DNA of 7,738 nt, from assembly GCA_934122035.1 (NCBI GenBank), contig CAKOVP010000042.1, forward strand, positions 1 through 7,738, in the 5' to 3' direction. Origin of the DNA: an uncultured Clostridia bacterium. Its GTDB lineage: Bacteria; Bacillota; Clostridia; TANB77; CAG-508. Below, piece by piece: positions 6,524-7,738 of this stretch. The notes under the pieces were generated by a model, which ran no database searches, was not told the DNA's origin, and saw only the letters and a program-made list of their open reading frames with translations. Position 1 is the stretch's first letter; every line of letters begins with the position of its first letter. Position numbers and translations under genes: made by a program.

Positions 6524-7165
6524 ATGAATATTTTAAAACCACAAAAAATGTTGTTCGACAATTTAAGAAATATTGAAGATCTACAGAATGAATTAGTTGA
6601 AAACGATGAAATAGATAATGTTGAAGTAAAAGATTATTTGACAAATAATCTAGAAGCTTTTGATATAACTTTTGATAAGGCAATATTGAATAATGTTTCT
6701 ATAATAAATAGCAAATTCGAAAAAACGTCTTTTACAGATATAGAATTTAGCAATTGCAATTTTTCAAATACGACATTTGACAATTGTAGCTTTATAAGAT
6801 GCGAATTTAATAATTGCAAGCTAACTGGGTGTGATTTTATAGAAGATGTTTTGTTTGATATAGGATTTATAGATTCAAATATGGGGTATGCTAATATCTC
6901 AATGAGCAATTTAAGAGGAATAATTTTTAACAATACATCAATTAAAAGCGGAAGTTTGCAAGAAAATAAAATAAAGAATATAAACTTTAAAGAAGCGGAT
7001 TTGAGAGGAACACAATTCTTTAAAACAAGCTTAAATGGAATCGACTTATCAAATAGTAATATAGAGCAAATTGCAGTTTCACTTGAAGATATTAAAGGCG
7101 CAAAAATAAACCAGACGCAAGCAATAGATTTAATGTATTTGTTGGGAGTAAAGGTAGTTGAATAA
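6524..7165 (+). CDS. Pentapeptide repeat protein, Qnr/McbG-like in size and ending
   Basis: This encodes 213 residues. From about residue 45 to 190 the chain follows the five-residue repeat with Phe, Leu or Ile at the centre and small or polar residues between, for example SNCNFSNTTFDNCSFIRCEFNNCKLTGCDF. This gives a right-handed quadrilateral beta-helix. The first 40 residues are acidic and non-repetitive. The end (GAKINQTQAIDLMYLLGVKVVE) resembles the conserved C-terminus of Qnr, McbG and related proteins of about 215 residues. Some of these mimic DNA and protect gyrase from quinolones or microcins; others have no known role. Whether this one protects gyrase is not shown. The ribosome binding site GGAGAG at 6511-6516 sets the start. 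The DNA-repair gene tag lies just upstream in the same direction. Confidence 0.85.
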   Translation: MNILKPQKMLFDNLRNIEDLQNELVENDEIDNVEVKDYLTNNLEAFDITFDKAILNNVSIINSKFEKTSFTDIEFSNCNFSNTTFDNCSFIRCEFNNCKLTGCDFIEDVLFDIGFIDSNMGYANISMSNLRGIIFNNTSIKSGSLQENKIKNINFKEADLRGTQFFKTSLNGIDLSNSNIEQIAVSLEDIKGAKINQTQAIDLMYLLGVKVVE

Positions 7166-7218
7166 TATAAGTATCATTTATATTGAGTATTAGTTGCAAA
7201 GAATTTAGCTACATGAGC

Positions 7219-7249
7219 TCGCCAAATAGGGACACCCCTTTTTGGGCGA
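7219..7249 (+). repeat. 31-bp palindromic repeat, copy D, possible terminator
   Basis: It runs from TCGCCAAATAGGGAC to CCCCTTTTTGGGCGA and matches copy A at 28 of 31 positions. It folds into a stem with two mismatches and a GGG/CCC-containing tip. It lies 53 nt after the pentapeptide stop and is followed by the modest T-rich stretch TTAGTTTTAT, so it may end that transcript, less strongly than copy A. Confidence 0.75.
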
Positions 7250-7265
7250 TTAGTTTTATAATATA

Positions 7266-7294
7266 TTGGAAAATATTTAAATATTTGATAATAT
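7266..7294 (+). promoter_or_regulatory. Candidate rsuA promoter with a 16-bp AT palindrome
   Basis: TTGGAA (7266-7271), a 17-nt spacer and TAATAT (7289-7294) form a moderate promoter match upstream of rsuA. The spacer contains AAATATTTAAATATTT (7271-7286), a perfect 16-bp palindrome made only of A and T. It could be an operator, but such palindromes are easily produced by chance in DNA this AT-rich. Confidence 0.3.
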
Positions 7295-7337
7295 GGGGTT
7301 ATAAAAAATTAGTGCTATTCAATAAGGAGAAATAAAA

Positions 7338-7738
7338 GTGGAAAGAATAGATAAGATAATAGCTTCTCAAACTAACTATTCAAGAAAAGACGTTAAAAAG
7401 CTTATATCTCAAAAGAAAATAAAAGTAAATGATGAGATTGTAAAAAGACCAGAACAAAAGTTTGATGAACAACAGGATGCAATATATATAGATGGAAATA
7501 AATTAGATATGAAGAAACACATATATTTAGTGTTAAATAAACCACAGGGATATATATCAGCAACAGAAGATAGAACAGCAAAAACTGTATTAGATTTGGT
7601 ACCAGAGCAATATATGAGAAAAGGATTATTCCCAGCAGGAAGATTAGACAAAGATACTACTGGAATGATGATTATAACAGATGATGGCGAGTTTGCACAT
7701 AACATATTAGCTCCAAGAAAACACATAGAAAAAACATA
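7338..7738 (+). CDS. rsuA: 16S rRNA pseudouridine synthase, RsuA family, N-terminal part
   Basis: RsuA-type enzymes convert a uridine of 16S rRNA (U516 in E. coli) to pseudouridine. The first 133 residues are present; the gene runs off the right edge. An S4 RNA-binding domain occupies about residues 1-48 (SRKDVKKLISQKKIKVND). The catalytic domain follows with LNKPQGYISATED and the signature GRLDKDTTG, whose catalytic aspartate is Asp104. The later ILAPRKHIEKT block also matches RsuA more closely than RluB. The start is GTG at 7338, supported by AAGGAG at 7324-7329; no better ATG lies nearby. A related 23S enzyme (RluB/E/F type) cannot be fully excluded without the C-terminus. Confidence 0.88.
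   Translation, partial: MERIDKIIASQTNYSRKDVKKLISQKKIKVNDEIVKRPEQKFDEQQDAIYIDGNKLDMKKHIYLVLNKPQGYISATEDRTAKTVLDLVPEQYMRKGLFPAGRLDKDTTGMMIITDDGEFAHNILAPRKHIEKT

Noticed and set aside
6634..6933. Minus-strand frame opposite the pentapeptide repeat gene
   Set aside because: Its apparent leucine-rich pattern is the complement of the repeated codons of the real gene.
1680..7249. Reading the four 31-bp palindromes as a CRISPR array
   Set aside because: The copies are dispersed, lie in both orientations, have no regular spacers and have no cas genes nearby.

Overview
The window looks like chromosomal DNA from an AT-rich member of the Bacillota, most likely class Clostridia. The basis is the low-GC, A/T-ending codon usage, strong AGGAGG-type ribosome binding sites, sigma-A-like promoters, and a trio of genes (DUF4358-like, MBOAT, DHHW) that is common in gut Clostridia. 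The species cannot be named from the sequence. No rRNA, tRNA, CRISPR array or full-size insertion sequence is visible.

Layout. Positions 1-749 (minus strand) carry the N-terminal third of uvrB, with its own promoter. A 334-nt intergenic region separates it from a rightward group: a membrane-anchored DUF4358-like protein (1084-1674), an MBOAT O-acyltransferase (1769-3160) and a DHHW/AlgX-like SGNH protein (3300-4388). The last two probably act together to O-acetylate a cell-surface polymer. A 50-codon GNAT acetyltransferase remnant (4418-4570) and a 350-residue protein of unusual design (4663-5715) follow. The latter ends in a complete YoeB/RelE-type mRNA interferase fold behind about 250 unrecognised residues. 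Then come tag (3-methyladenine DNA glycosylase, 5858-6430), a Qnr/McbG-like pentapeptide repeat protein (6524-7165) and the start of rsuA (7338 to the window end, 16S rRNA pseudouridine synthase).

The most distinctive non-coding signal is a 31-bp imperfect palindrome present four times. Two copies lie in tandem between the DUF4358-like and MBOAT genes, one inverted copy forms the last codons of tag, and one lies between the pentapeptide and rsuA genes. A separate 111-bp inverted-repeat block with a GC-rich core separates the MBOAT and DHHW genes. Together with the truncated GNAT gene these suggest a locus reshaped by small palindromic elements and deletions.

The best candidate for something undescribed is the YoeB-domain fusion, which has no recognisable separate antitoxin beside it. 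The second is the 31-bp repeat family, including its capture as protein-coding sequence at the end of tag.
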